NCBI RefSeq assembly: GCF_022682305.1
Contig: NZ_CP093528.1
Location: 2,183,501 to 2,247,500 of the forward strand
Length of the DNA: 64,000 nucleotides
Direction: 5' to 3'
Origin: Shinella zoogloeoides
Lineage (GTDB): Bacteria; Pseudomonadota; Alphaproteobacteria; Rhizobiales; Rhizobiaceae
Shown here: in pieces, positions 28,199 through 36,490 of the stretch
Layout: every line of letters starts with the position of its first letter
Position numbering within the stretch: the stretch's first letter is position 1
The notes under the pieces: model-generated
What the model saw: the letters and a program-made list of their open reading frames with translations, nothing else
What the model was told of the DNA's origin: nothing
The model's database searches: none
Position numbers and translations under genes: made by a program

Positions 28199-28849
28199 AT
28201 GGAACAGACTTTGACCGATAGCGGATGGCGCGGCTCACCGGATGTCTGGCTTAACGCCGCATACGAGACCCTGCTGGATTCCGGGGTCGACGCGGTCCGA
28301 ATTCAAACGCTCTCGAAAAAGCTCAACCTGGCGCGAACGAGCTTCTACCGCTCCTTCGAGGACCGCGAAGAGCTTCTCGCCGCGCTTCTGGCCAGATGGC
28401 GGGAAAAGAACACGGGAAGCATCCTCAAGCAGGCGAACGCCTACGCGGACTCCCTGGTCGAGGCGATCCTCAACGTCAGCGACTGCTGGTTCAACAACGA
28501 AATCTTCGATTCGAAGTTCGAGTTCGCAATCCGCAGCTGGGCGATGCAGTCCCCCGAAATCCTTGCGGAAGTCCACGCTGCGGACCGCGCGCGCATACGG
28601 GCGATCGCAGAGATGTTCATGCGCTTCGGGGAAAGCGAGTTCGCGGCGGACGTGCGCGCGCGGAACATCTACCTGCTTCAGATCGGCTACATCTCGATGC
28701 AGATGAGCGAAGACATAGCGCTGCGCATGAAAAGAATGCCGGAATACCTGAAGGGTTTCACCGGCAAGCCTCCCAAGCAGAAAGACCTCGATCGCTTCTT
28801 CGCACGCCACGGCATCACGCCCGAGCAGATGGAGGCCGCCCATGATTGA
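28199..28849 (+). CDS. TetR/AcrR-family transcriptional regulator
   Basis: A 216-residue regulator with an N-terminal TetR helix-turn-helix (TLSKKLNLARTSFYRSFEDREELLAALL, residues about 38-65) and a helical ligand domain. It starts at an ATG preceded by TTAGGAG. It is divergent from the StcD-like gene, with an inverted repeat in between, and overlaps the following ProC-like gene by 8 bp. It probably represses the flanking betaine genes until an intermediate binds. The ligand is unknown. Confidence 0.9.
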   Translation: MEQTLTDSGWRGSPDVWLNAAYETLLDSGVDAVRIQTLSKKLNLARTSFYRSFEDREELLAALLARWREKNTGSILKQANAYADSLVEAILNVSDCWFNNEIFDSKFEFAIRSWAMQSPEILAEVHAADRARIRAIAEMFMRFGESEFAADVRARNIYLLQIGYISMQMSEDIALRMKRMPEYLKGFTGKPPKQKDLDRFFARHGITPEQMEAAHD

Positions 28850-29636
28850 GCGTCCTCGACTCGGAGTTATCGGAGCGCGCGGCTGGCTCGGCAACGCGAT
28901 CGTGTCGGCGATCGTCGACGCCGGTGTTCGAAAGCCCTACGAGCTGACGCTTTCGTATAGGACGGGAAGTCCGGGAAGGCCGTCGGAAGCGAGCTGGACG
29001 CAGGACAATCAGGCTCTGGTCGATAGCGCCGAGGTCGTGATCGTTTCGGTGAGGCCGGAGGACTTTTCCGCGCTCGGGATCACCGCTCCCGGAAAACTGG
29101 TCATGTCCGTCATGGCGGGTGTCTCCGTAGCGGAACTCGCTGCGCATTTCGACACGGACCGGATAGTGCGCGCGATGCCGAACGCGGCCGCGTCTGTCAG
29201 GAATTCGTACACTCCGTGGGTGGCGAGCTCCGGCTGCACGGCGACGGACAAGGCGTTGGCAGCTGAAGTGTTTCAGGCTTGCGGCCCTGCGGACGAAGTC
29301 GAAACCGAATCGCAGCTGGACTACTTCGCGGCTTTTACGGGGACCGGCCCGGCGTATCACGCTCTGCTTGCCGACACCCTTCGGATGGATGCGATTTCCC
29401 GAGGAATTTCACCTGACGTCGCGCGACGCGCGGCATCGGCGCTCCTGGTCGGCTCCGCGAAACTCATCGAACGGGATGGCCGTTGCCCGTCGGAGGTCGT
29501 CCAGGACTTCATCGACTACGAAGGCATGACCGCCGCGGCTCTGCGGGCCATGCGCGACGCTCCTCTCTCGCAGGTTGTCGCGGCCGGCATCGATGCCGCC
29601 CTCGCGCGGGCGAGCACGCTCCAGAACACCTCGTAG
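28842..29636 (+). CDS. ProC-like NAD(P)-dependent imine reductase, divergent
   Basis: A 264-residue protein with the pyrroline-5-carboxylate reductase fold: an N-terminal Rossmann segment (RLGVIGARGWLGNAIVSAI), MPNAAASVRNSYTPW and AFTGTGPAYHALLADTL. The canonical ProC signature around TSPGGTT is missing; the equivalent region reads FIDYEGMTAAAL. The glycine-rich loop is also altered. It may therefore act on a different imine than pyrroline-5-carboxylate, or be regulatory. It overlaps the TetR gene and precedes the ProXWV transporter by 70 bp, so it is likely part of the betaine or proline uptake and use operon. Confidence 0.75.
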   Translation: MIERPRLGVIGARGWLGNAIVSAIVDAGVRKPYELTLSYRTGSPGRPSEASWTQDNQALVDSAEVVIVSVRPEDFSALGITAPGKLVMSVMAGVSVAELAAHFDTDRIVRAMPNAAASVRNSYTPWVASSGCTATDKALAAEVFQACGPADEVETESQLDYFAAFTGTGPAYHALLADTLRMDAISRGISPDVARRAASALLVGSAKLIERDGRCPSEVVQDFIDYEGMTAAALRAMRDAPLSQVVAAGIDAALARASTLQNTS

Positions 29637-29706
29637 GTCCAATCGAAGCTGGAAGTAGCGGCATCCAGCTTTGCCATTCCACGCCGCCAATACTGAGGGA
29701 ACGAGA

Positions 29707-30702
29707 ATGAAGAAACTGCTCGCATCGTCCTGCCTCGCAATTGGTCTGTTTTTCGGACCGCAGATCGCCGCTGCCGAATGTGGCTCGCTCACGATCGCCA
29801 GCATGAACTGGCAAAGCGCCGAGGTCCTGTCGAACATCGACAAGATCATCCTGACCGAGGGTTACGGCTGCGACGCCGAAATCACCATCGGCGACACCGT
29901 CCCGTCGATCACGTCCATGGCCGAAAAGGGGCAGCCGGACATCGCCCCGGAAGCCTGGGTGGACATGCTGCCCGAAGTCGTCAAGAAGGGCGTTGACGAG
30001 AAGAAGCTCGTCAAGGCCGCCAACGCGCTCCCCGAGGGCGGCGTGAACGGCTGGTGGATTCCGAAGTACATCGCCGACGCCCACCCCGACATCAAGACCA
30101 TCGAGGACGCTCTCAAGCATCCGGAACTGTTCCCCGACCCCGAAGACCCGAGCAAGGGCACCATCGCGGGCGGCCCGCAGGGCTGGGGCGCGACCGTCAT
30201 CTCCGCCCAGCTCTACAAGGCGTTCAAGGCCGAAGAGAAGGGCTTCACGCTCCTCGACACCGGCTCGGCCGCGGGCCACGACGCGTCGCTCATCAAGGCC
30301 TACGAACAGAAGAAGGGCTGGCTCGGCTTCTACTGGGCTCCGACCGCCCTTCTCGGCAAGTACGACATGGTGAAGCTCGAGTTCGGCGTTCCGTTCGACG
30401 CGGAGGCCTGGAAGTGCATCACCACCGCGGACTGCCCGAATCCGACTCCGAGCGCCTGGCCTGCCGACCACGTCTACACGCTCGTTTCTACCAGCTTCGC
30501 GGACCGCGCCGGAGCCGATGTCATGGATTACCTGAACAAGCGTTCGTGGAGCAATGACACCGTCGGCAAGCTGATGGCCTGGATGACCGACAACCAGGCA
30601 TCCGGCGAAGAAGGCGCCAAGCACTTCCTCGCCGAAAATCCCGACATCTGGACGACGTGGGTTTCTCTGGAAGCCGCCGAGAAGATCAAGGCTTCTCTCT
30701 AA
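29707..30702 (+). CDS. Quaternary amine ABC transporter substrate-binding protein (ProX/OpuAC family)
   Basis: A 331-residue periplasmic binding protein with a Sec signal peptide (MKKLLASSCLAIGLFFGPQ, cleavage after AAA at about residue 23). The start at 29707 is preceded by GAGGGA. The mature part begins CGSLTIASMNWQSAEV, as in OpuAC-type choline/glycine betaine/proline betaine receptors, whose aromatic cage binds the trimethylammonium group. It is followed by a strong hairpin and then by its permease and ATPase genes. It is closely similar to the truncated copy at the window start. The ligand is probably a betaine; which one is open. Confidence 0.92.
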   Translation: MKKLLASSCLAIGLFFGPQIAAAECGSLTIASMNWQSAEVLSNIDKIILTEGYGCDAEITIGDTVPSITSMAEKGQPDIAPEAWVDMLPEVVKKGVDEKKLVKAANALPEGGVNGWWIPKYIADAHPDIKTIEDALKHPELFPDPEDPSKGTIAGGPQGWGATVISAQLYKAFKAEEKGFTLLDTGSAAGHDASLIKAYEQKKGWLGFYWAPTALLGKYDMVKLEFGVPFDAEAWKCITTADCPNPTPSAWPADHVYTLVSTSFADRAGADVMDYLNKRSWSNDTVGKLMAWMTDNQASGEEGAKHFLAENPDIWTTWVSLEAAEKIKASL

Positions 30703-30710
30703 CGCCGAAC

Positions 30711-30739
30711 GGACGGCGCGCGGAGTCGGCGCGCCGTCC
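30711..30739 (+). terminator. Strong intercistronic hairpin between binding protein and permease genes
   Basis: GGACGGCGCGC (30711-30721) pairs perfectly with GCGCGCCGTCC (30729-30739), an 11-bp GC-rich stem with a 7-nt loop. No T-run follows. It probably protects the binding-protein mRNA from 3' decay or partly ends transcription, which gives more receptor than permease. Confidence 0.65.
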
Positions 30740-30786
30740 TGCCGCATTGGCGAAAAGACCAACGGCCGGATCGACAGGGGAACAGG

Positions 30787-31674
30787 ATGGACTGGTTTTA
30801 CAAATTTCCGCACATGAATGACAGCGCGCTGCGCGATCTGAAGAAAGCGATCGATGACGGCTTTCGCACCTTCACGCGCGCCTATGGGGACGCGCTGGAA
30901 AGCTTCTTCTCCCCTCTTCAGCAGTTCTTGATCTACGCGGAGCGCTTCATGCTCCAAACGCCCTGGCCGATCATGATTCTGCTCATCGGAGCGTTGGCCT
31001 GGTTCGCGAGCAGGAGCTGGAAGATTGTCGCTGGCTGTCTTCTCACTCTACTGCTCATCGGCTACCTCGATATGTGGGAAGATACGATGCGCACGGTGTC
31101 GATGATCTTCGTATCCACCGTGCTTTCGATCGCCATCGGCATTCCGATCGGAATCGTCATGTCGCGTTCGGACGGATTCCGGGGCTTCATGAACCCGATC
31201 CTCGACGTGATGCAGACGATGCCCAGCTTCGTCTATCTGATCCCGGTGGTCATGCTCCTCGGAATCGGCAAGGTTCCCGGCCTCATAGCGGTGGTCATCT
31301 ACGCCATCCCGCCCATGATCCGCCTTACCGATCTCGGTATACGCCTTGTGGACAAGGACGTCCTCGAAGCCGCCGACGCGTTCGGATCATCGTCATGGCA
31401 GAAGCTTTCCAAGGTCCAGCTTCCTCTCGCGCTCCCCACGATCATGGCCGGCATCAACCAGACGATCATGATGGCGCTGGCGATGGTGGTGATCGCCTCG
31501 ATGATCGGCGTGCAGGGCCTCGGACAGCCCGTCCTCAAGGCCATCGCCAACCAGTACTTCACCCTCGGCGTCTTCAACGGTCTCGCGATCGTCGGCATCG
31601 CCATCATCTTCGACCGGGTCAGCCAGGCATATGGCAAGAGACTCCAGCGGCACCGGGAGATCGTCCATGGCTAA
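30787..31674 (+). CDS. proW: Quaternary amine ABC transporter permease (ProW family)
   Basis: A 295-residue inner-membrane permease. Hydrophobic segments run from about residue 55 to 280, and the binding-protein-dependent transport motif is seen at EAADAFGSSSWQKLSKVQLPLALPTIMAGINQT, where it contacts the ATPase. Length and the N-terminal cytoplasmic/amphipathic part match ProW/OpuAB. Its stop overlaps the ATPase start by 8 bp (ATGGCTAA). It forms the membrane channel of the betaine importer with the genes on either side. Confidence 0.92.
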   Translation: MDWFYKFPHMNDSALRDLKKAIDDGFRTFTRAYGDALESFFSPLQQFLIYAERFMLQTPWPIMILLIGALAWFASRSWKIVAGCLLTLLLIGYLDMWEDTMRTVSMIFVSTVLSIAIGIPIGIVMSRSDGFRGFMNPILDVMQTMPSFVYLIPVVMLLGIGKVPGLIAVVIYAIPPMIRLTDLGIRLVDKDVLEAADAFGSSSWQKLSKVQLPLALPTIMAGINQTIMMALAMVVIASMIGVQGLGQPVLKAIANQYFTLGVFNGLAIVGIAIIFDRVSQAYGKRLQRHREIVHG

Positions 31675-32704
31675 TCCCGCATTCGACGGCATCCAGATTC
31701 GGAACCTCTACAAGATTTTCGGACCCAACGAGGCATCGCACGTCGAGGCCGTCAGAAACGGGCTCTCGAAAAGCGAGTTGAACGAGAAATTCGGTCACGT
31801 TCTCGGTTTGAAAGACATCAACATCGAGATGCCCTCCGGGTGCATCCAGGTGATCATGGGGCTTTCCGGCTCGGGGAAGTCCACGTTGATCCGTCATATC
31901 AACCGCCTCATCGAGCCGACCGCCGGCGAGGTTCTCGTCAACGGGGTGGACGTGGTGAAGATGAGCCACTCGGAATTGAGCGAATTTCGCCGGCACCAGA
32001 CGGCAATGGTGTTCCAGAAGTTCGCTCTCCTTCCCCATCGCAACGTCCTTGACAACACGCTGTACGGACTTGAGGTACAGGGCGTTTCGAGGGCGAAAAG
32101 CGTCGAGATCGCGATGCGCTGGATCGAACGCGTTGGCCTCAAGGGCTTCGAGAGCAAATATCCGAACCAGTTGTCTGGGGGCATGCAGCAGCGCGTGGGC
32201 CTTGCTCGCGCCCTTTCCAACGACGCGCCCGTGCTCCTTATGGACGAAGCCTATTCAGCGCTCGACCCGCTGATCCGCATGGACATGCAGACGGTCCTCC
32301 TCGACCTTCAGAAGGAGATCAAGAAAACCATCGTCTTCATCACCCACGACCTCGACGAAGCGCTCCGTCTGGGCGACCAGATCGCCATCCTGCGCGACGG
32401 CGAAGTGATCCAGCAAGGCAGCAGCCAGGACATCGTCATGCGTCCCGCCGACGACTACATCGCCAACTTCGTCAAGGAAGTGAACCGCGGCCGCGTGATC
32501 CAGGTCGACGCGATCATGACCCCGGTGACACCCGGGCGCGTTGCAAACGGCGCGGCGGTGAAGGGAGAAACCAAGATAGAAGACGTGCTGAAAATCTTCG
32601 CGCGTGGGGACGTACAGGACGTTCTCGTCGTGGACCCGCTGGGCAAGCCCGTCGGCGAAGTGAACCTCGCAAGGGTCGCGTCCGCGATGGTGTCGGCCCA
32701 CTGA
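31667..32704 (+). CDS. proV: Quaternary amine ABC transporter ATP-binding protein (ProV family)
   Basis: A 345-residue ATPase starting at 31667 (MANPAFDGIQIRNLYKIFG). Walker A is GLSGSGKST, the ABC signature is LSGGMQQRVGLARAL and Walker B is VLLMDEAYSALDP. A C-terminal extension of about 80 residues (VQDVLVVDPLGKPVGEV) looks like a single CBS-type segment, as in ProV/OpuAA osmosensing or regulatory tails. It powers import with the preceding permease. The frame upstream of 31667 is rejected as overlap. The DUF3422 gene follows 19 bp later. Confidence 0.93.
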   Translation: MANPAFDGIQIRNLYKIFGPNEASHVEAVRNGLSKSELNEKFGHVLGLKDINIEMPSGCIQVIMGLSGSGKSTLIRHINRLIEPTAGEVLVNGVDVVKMSHSELSEFRRHQTAMVFQKFALLPHRNVLDNTLYGLEVQGVSRAKSVEIAMRWIERVGLKGFESKYPNQLSGGMQQRVGLARALSNDAPVLLMDEAYSALDPLIRMDMQTVLLDLQKEIKKTIVFITHDLDEALRLGDQIAILRDGEVIQQGSSQDIVMRPADDYIANFVKEVNRGRVIQVDAIMTPVTPGRVANGAAVKGETKIEDVLKIFARGDVQDVLVVDPLGKPVGEVNLARVASAMVSAH

Positions 32705-32710
32705 CGGCGC

Positions 32711-32765
32711 GGGATGTTCCGGAATGATAGACCTCGACACCCACCTCATCGGTCCGGAACATCCC
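32711..32765 (+). promoter_or_regulatory. 13-bp inverted repeat enclosing the start codon of the DUF3422 gene
   Basis: GGGATGTTCCGGA (32711-32723) and TCCGGAACATCCC (32753-32765) are perfect inverted copies 29 nt apart. The left arm ends directly against the ATG at 32724 and contains its weak GGA ribosome-binding site; the right arm is inside the coding region. In the mRNA it could fold and hide the start site, making DUF3422 translation depend on translation of the upstream ATPase gene. It could instead be a DNA-binding site. Confidence 0.5.
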
Positions 32766-33995
32766 CTCAGACGCGAGCTTCACGACGAACTCCACGCTCG
32801 GCCGTCCCTCTATTTCGACGGCGATATCGACGTGTGGCATCTCGCGATCGTAGACGGGGAAGCCGCCCCCGCCGTCCCCGAGCGCCTTCGGAAACTGGCG
32901 GCCGCTTCCGGAACGGGTAACGGCCGACACGGTATCGCCGACTTCGAAGGCGGGCGGATCAAGTGGGAACTGCACACGGAGTTTCTAACCCTTACCTATA
33001 CGACCGCGGCGGCCGATGCCTGTTCACCGCCCCCCGCTTTTGCGAGGCTACGGCGGGAGTTCGCCGGGCAGACGGTCACCGCCGTCAGGGTGATCGTAAG
33101 GAACGGAAAGGACGGCGTCGTCGCGCAGAAAACCGGTGCGGCGTTCGTCGCTTCGGAAGTCGGCGGCGGTGACGCCGAGGTCCATTCGGATTTTCGGCTC
33201 AACGAGGCGGGGTTTCTCGAGTTCTTTCTTTTTAACCGCAATCTCAACGACTATCGCACGGGGCGTATGGTCCGCCGTCTCCTCGAGATCGAGACATACC
33301 GGATGATGGCCCTTCTCGCCGTGCCCATGGCGCGGGAGACAATCCAGAACCTCGGGGCGTTCGACCGGCGGCTGGATTTGGTTGTCCGGCACATGCAGAG
33401 CACCGCCAAGGTCGACAAGGCGCTGCTTGTCGAAGTCACCAAGCTATCGTCGGAAGTCCTCAATTTCTCCGCGCGGGCAAGACACCGCTTCGGCGCGACG
33501 AAGGCCTACGCCGAACTCGTCGCCAGTCGAATGGCGGAACTGCGCGAGGGCCGGGTTGCCCAGCGGCAGAGAATTGGCACTTTCATCGACCGGCGCTTCC
33601 AGCCCGCCGTTCGTTCCATCGCGGCCGCCGAACGGAGACTTGACGAGCTGGGCGAACGGGTCCGCCTTGCCGGAGACCTGCTCAGGACGACCGTTCAGGT
33701 TCAACTGGAGGATCAGAACGCCTCGCTGCTCGCTTCCGTCGAAGAACGCACGCGCGCCCAGGTGCATATCCAGCAGGCGGTCGAAGGGTTTTCCGTCCTC
33801 GCGATAACCTACTACGCGATCGGGCTTTTCAAGGTATGCCTTGATAGCCTTCAGACCCTGGGTGCGGACATGCACTTCCTGAAACCCGCACTGGCTCTCG
33901 TCGTGCCTCTCGTTCTCTTCACCGTCTGGCGGGCTGTCCGCCATGTCCGCACGTCGATCACAAGTCAGCTGCGGACCCCGGGTTCGCCTCACTGA
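32724..33995 (+). CDS. DUF3422 family membrane protein
   Basis: A 423-residue protein of the DUF3422 family, recognised from HPLRRELHDELHARPSLYF at the N-terminus, the long middle region with predicted coiled-coil (about residues 270-350, RRLDELGERVRLAGDLLRT) and two C-terminal membrane segments (FSVLAITYYAIGLFKVCL and PALALVVPLVLFTVW). Function is unknown; the arrangement suggests an inner-membrane protein with a large cytoplasmic domain. It is 19 bp after proV, so it is likely co-transcribed with the betaine importer. A 13-bp inverted repeat spans its start. Ends before a strong terminator hairpin. Confidence 0.85.
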   Translation: MIDLDTHLIGPEHPLRRELHDELHARPSLYFDGDIDVWHLAIVDGEAAPAVPERLRKLAAASGTGNGRHGIADFEGGRIKWELHTEFLTLTYTTAAADACSPPPAFARLRREFAGQTVTAVRVIVRNGKDGVVAQKTGAAFVASEVGGGDAEVHSDFRLNEAGFLEFFLFNRNLNDYRTGRMVRRLLEIETYRMMALLAVPMARETIQNLGAFDRRLDLVVRHMQSTAKVDKALLVEVTKLSSEVLNFSARARHRFGATKAYAELVASRMAELREGRVAQRQRIGTFIDRRFQPAVRSIAAAERRLDELGERVRLAGDLLRTTVQVQLEDQNASLLASVEERTRAQVHIQQAVEGFSVLAITYYAIGLFKVCLDSLQTLGADMHFLKPALALVVPLVLFTVWRAVRHVRTSITSQLRTPGSPH

Positions 33996-34026
33996 TCCAG
34001 GCTCCGCACAGCTTACAAACCAAGAA

Positions 34027-34050
34027 AAAGCCCCGGGAATCCGGGGCTTT
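34027..34050. terminator. Rho-independent bidirectional terminator
   Basis: AAAGCCCCGG (34027-34036), a GAAT loop, then CCGGGGCTTT (34041-34050), a perfect 10-bp stem flanked by A-runs on the left and Ts on the right. It lies between the convergent DUF3422 and StcD-like genes and can serve both strands. Confidence 0.85.
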
Positions 34051-34082
34051 AAGCTTCGGTCTTCGCGACGTGCGCCCGTCTC

Positions 34083-36185
34083 CTATAGGTCCTTGCACAC
34101 CCTCACCGCGTCATACATCGCCGCGTGGATGTCCCTGCTCGCGACCGCGTCGCCGATCCGGTAGAGCTGGAATGAACCATCCCGGTTGGAGATTTCCGGG
34201 ATCAGTTCTCCGTGGCCGAAGGCTTCGAGATCGTATGTTCCGCCGTTGGTGGACTCGTCCTGAAGCTGGAAGTAGACATCGTCATTCGGAAGCGTGCCGC
34301 ATTCGAGCACAACCTGGTCGACTTCCCGCGTTTCGGTGTCGTTGGAATACTCGTTTCGAAGCTGGACTTCGAACTTGTTGCCGCGCCGACGAAGCGCCAC
34401 GACCCTTCGGTCGGGGGTCAAGGTGACCCCTCTCCTGTAGAGGTTTCTCCGATGAACGATCGAATTCGTCGTCCCGATCTGGTGGCCGATTTCGCCGTCC
34501 GGAGTCACGAGTTCGACACGGCTTCCGCTCGCCGCGAGATACTCGGCCACGACAGGGCCCGCCTGGCCGCCGTTGTCGTCGTAGACAAGAACCGCATCGC
34601 CGGGCTTCGCTGATCGGTCAAGGATTTCCCAGCTGCTTACGGCCAGGTCGCCTCCCTCGACGAGCTCCATGTTGGGGATGCCTCCGGTCGCGATGACCAC
34701 GACGTCGGGATTCAGTGCCTTCACGTCATCCGCCTCGGCGTAGGTGTTGTAGCGGATGTCCACGCCGAGCGTGTTCAGCCGATCCGCAAGCCACCGCGTG
34801 ATCCCGATGAGGTCGCGTCGCCACTCGAGCTCGGCCGCCAGGATAACCTGCCCTCCAAGTTGACTGGATGCTTCGAAGAGAGTGACGTCGTGCCCACGCT
34901 CGGCCGCGACCCGGGCCGCCTCCATGCCGCCCGGCCCACCGCCAACGATGACGACCTTGCGTTTCGGCCCTTCGGATTTCGAGATGGTCTGCGGAATGAA
35001 GGACTCCCGTCCCGTTGCGACATTGTGGACGCATAGGGCATCGCCGCCTTTGTAGATGCGATCGATACAGTAGCTCGCTCCGACGCAGGGACGGATTTCC
35101 TCCTCGCGGCCGGTCCTGTATTTCTCCACCAGATACGGATCGGCGATATGGGCGCGCGTCATCCCGACCATGTCGACCGCCCCTTCCTTGATGATGGAGT
35201 TCGCGGTGGCGAAGTCGGTGACGCGCGTCGCATGGAAAATCGGCAGCCGCACCGCAGTGCGGACCGCCTTCACGACCTCCAGGTAGGTCGGCGACGGGTA
35301 CGCCATGCCCGGAACGGTAGAGGCGACACCGGCGTTGGTCCAGTTCTGCGAACCATTGACGTTCAGGAAATCGACGAGCCCGGACCGCTCGTGCATCCGG
35401 GCTATCTCGACCCCTTCCTCAAGATCGATCCCTCCGTCGAGCATCTCGTCGGCGGTAAAACGGATTCCGACGGCGAAATCGGGGCCGACCTTGTCCCGGA
35501 TCGCACCCAGGACTTCGAAGCCGAACCTCAGGCGGTTTTCGAGCGAGCCGCCGTAGTGGTCGCTTCGCTTGTTGACGAGAGGGGACCAGAACTGGCCGAT
35601 GAGGTGGCCGGCGATGAGGAGCTCGCAGCCGTCCAGTCCCCCCTCCTTACAGCGCAGGACCGCGTCGGCGTACGACGCAGCTACGCGCCGGAAGTCCGCC
35701 GCTTCCATGGCCTTCGGAAACGAACCGTGGGCGGGCTCCTTGAGCGCCGACGCGGAAAGTGCCGGGAGCCAGTTGCCTTTGTTCGCGTGGGTCCTGCGCC
35801 CCACATGGCTCAACTGACACATGAGATACGCCCCATGGCGATGGACACGATCGGCGAACTGGCGAAAGTGCGGAATGATCTCGTCGCTTCCGACGTAGAG
35901 CTGCCCGAACGACGGAGGAGAGTCCGGCGCAATGGCGGACGCTCCGCCGAACATGGTGAGCGCCAGGCCGCCCCTCGCCTTCTCCTCATGATAGCGCTGG
36001 TAGCGCTCGGTCGGCATTCCCCCCTCCGCGTAGGCTGGAGCGTGGGAGGTGCTCATGATCCTGTTTTTGAACGTAAGTTTTCCTAGCTTGAACTCGGTGA
36101 AGAGTGCCCGATAGGCACCCGGAACGCTCCCGATGGTTGCAGGCTTGTTTGCGTCATCGGTAATTGCGGCAGCATTCGATTGCAT
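34083..36185 (-). CDS. Second StcD/DgcA-type flavin demethylase
   Basis: A 700-residue homologue of the protein at 26013-28049, with an N-terminal FMN barrel (NRIMSTSHAPAYAEGGMP, HVGRRTHANKGNW, HYGGSLENRLRF), the iron-sulfur linker and a C-terminal FAD/NAD domain (VVIVGGGPGGMEAARVAAERG). The linker again has Ala370 in place of the second cluster cysteine, beside Cys367, Cys373 and Cys385. The ATG at 36185 follows GAGGAG; the longer frame is rejected. It may act on a different N-methyl compound (dimethylglycine versus N-methylproline). Divergent from an amino-acid ABC operon across a region with inverted TATCCAAT sites. Confidence 0.82.
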   Translation of the reverse strand: MQSNAAAITDDANKPATIGSVPGAYRALFTEFKLGKLTFKNRIMSTSHAPAYAEGGMPTERYQRYHEEKARGGLALTMFGGASAIAPDSPPSFGQLYVGSDEIIPHFRQFADRVHRHGAYLMCQLSHVGRRTHANKGNWLPALSASALKEPAHGSFPKAMEAADFRRVAASYADAVLRCKEGGLDGCELLIAGHLIGQFWSPLVNKRSDHYGGSLENRLRFGFEVLGAIRDKVGPDFAVGIRFTADEMLDGGIDLEEGVEIARMHERSGLVDFLNVNGSQNWTNAGVASTVPGMAYPSPTYLEVVKAVRTAVRLPIFHATRVTDFATANSIIKEGAVDMVGMTRAHIADPYLVEKYRTGREEEIRPCVGASYCIDRIYKGGDALCVHNVATGRESFIPQTISKSEGPKRKVVIVGGGPGGMEAARVAAERGHDVTLFEASSQLGGQVILAAELEWRRDLIGITRWLADRLNTLGVDIRYNTYAEADDVKALNPDVVVIATGGIPNMELVEGGDLAVSSWEILDRSAKPGDAVLVYDDNGGQAGPVVAEYLAASGSRVELVTPDGEIGHQIGTTNSIVHRRNLYRRGVTLTPDRRVVALRRRGNKFEVQLRNEYSNDTETREVDQVVLECGTLPNDDVYFQLQDESTNGGTYDLEAFGHGELIPEISNRDGSFQLYRIGDAVASRDIHAAMYDAVRVCKDL

Positions 36186-36490
36186 CTCAGTGGCGCTCCT
36201 CTTCGCTTCCAAGATCGGTGGAATTTCTACAAAGCGGCGCAATCGTCGCCCGTTTCGTCGTCATTAGGTCCATCTTGTATCCAATAATGTCAAGATAGAA
36301 TTCAATCGTAAAAGATTGGATACATATTGACAGCGACGCGTTTCTGTATTCACATGCTCCGACACGCCACGGATAAGGCGACAATAATCAACGGGAACAA
36401 CGCCACGTTGCAGTGGCGATAGATCATCAAATCGTGCTCCTCCGACGGGTTTCGTCGGACCCTTTCGCGTGACCAAATGGGAGAACCAGA
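36186..36490. other. Divergent control region, no gene seen
   Basis: A 305-bp A/T-richer stretch between the leftward demethylase and the rightward ABC operon. It contains the inverted TATCCAAT pair listed separately. No convincing coding frame was found on either strand; it should hold both promoters. Confidence 0.6.
36275..36324. promoter_or_regulatory. Inverted GntR-type operator pair
   Basis: TTGTATCCAAT (36275-36285) and ATTGGATACA (36315-36324) are inverted copies about 30 bp apart in the divergent promoter region. The core matches sites at 4371, 7710, 10239 and 50087. This is the clearest example of the shared motif in the window. Confidence 0.55.
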
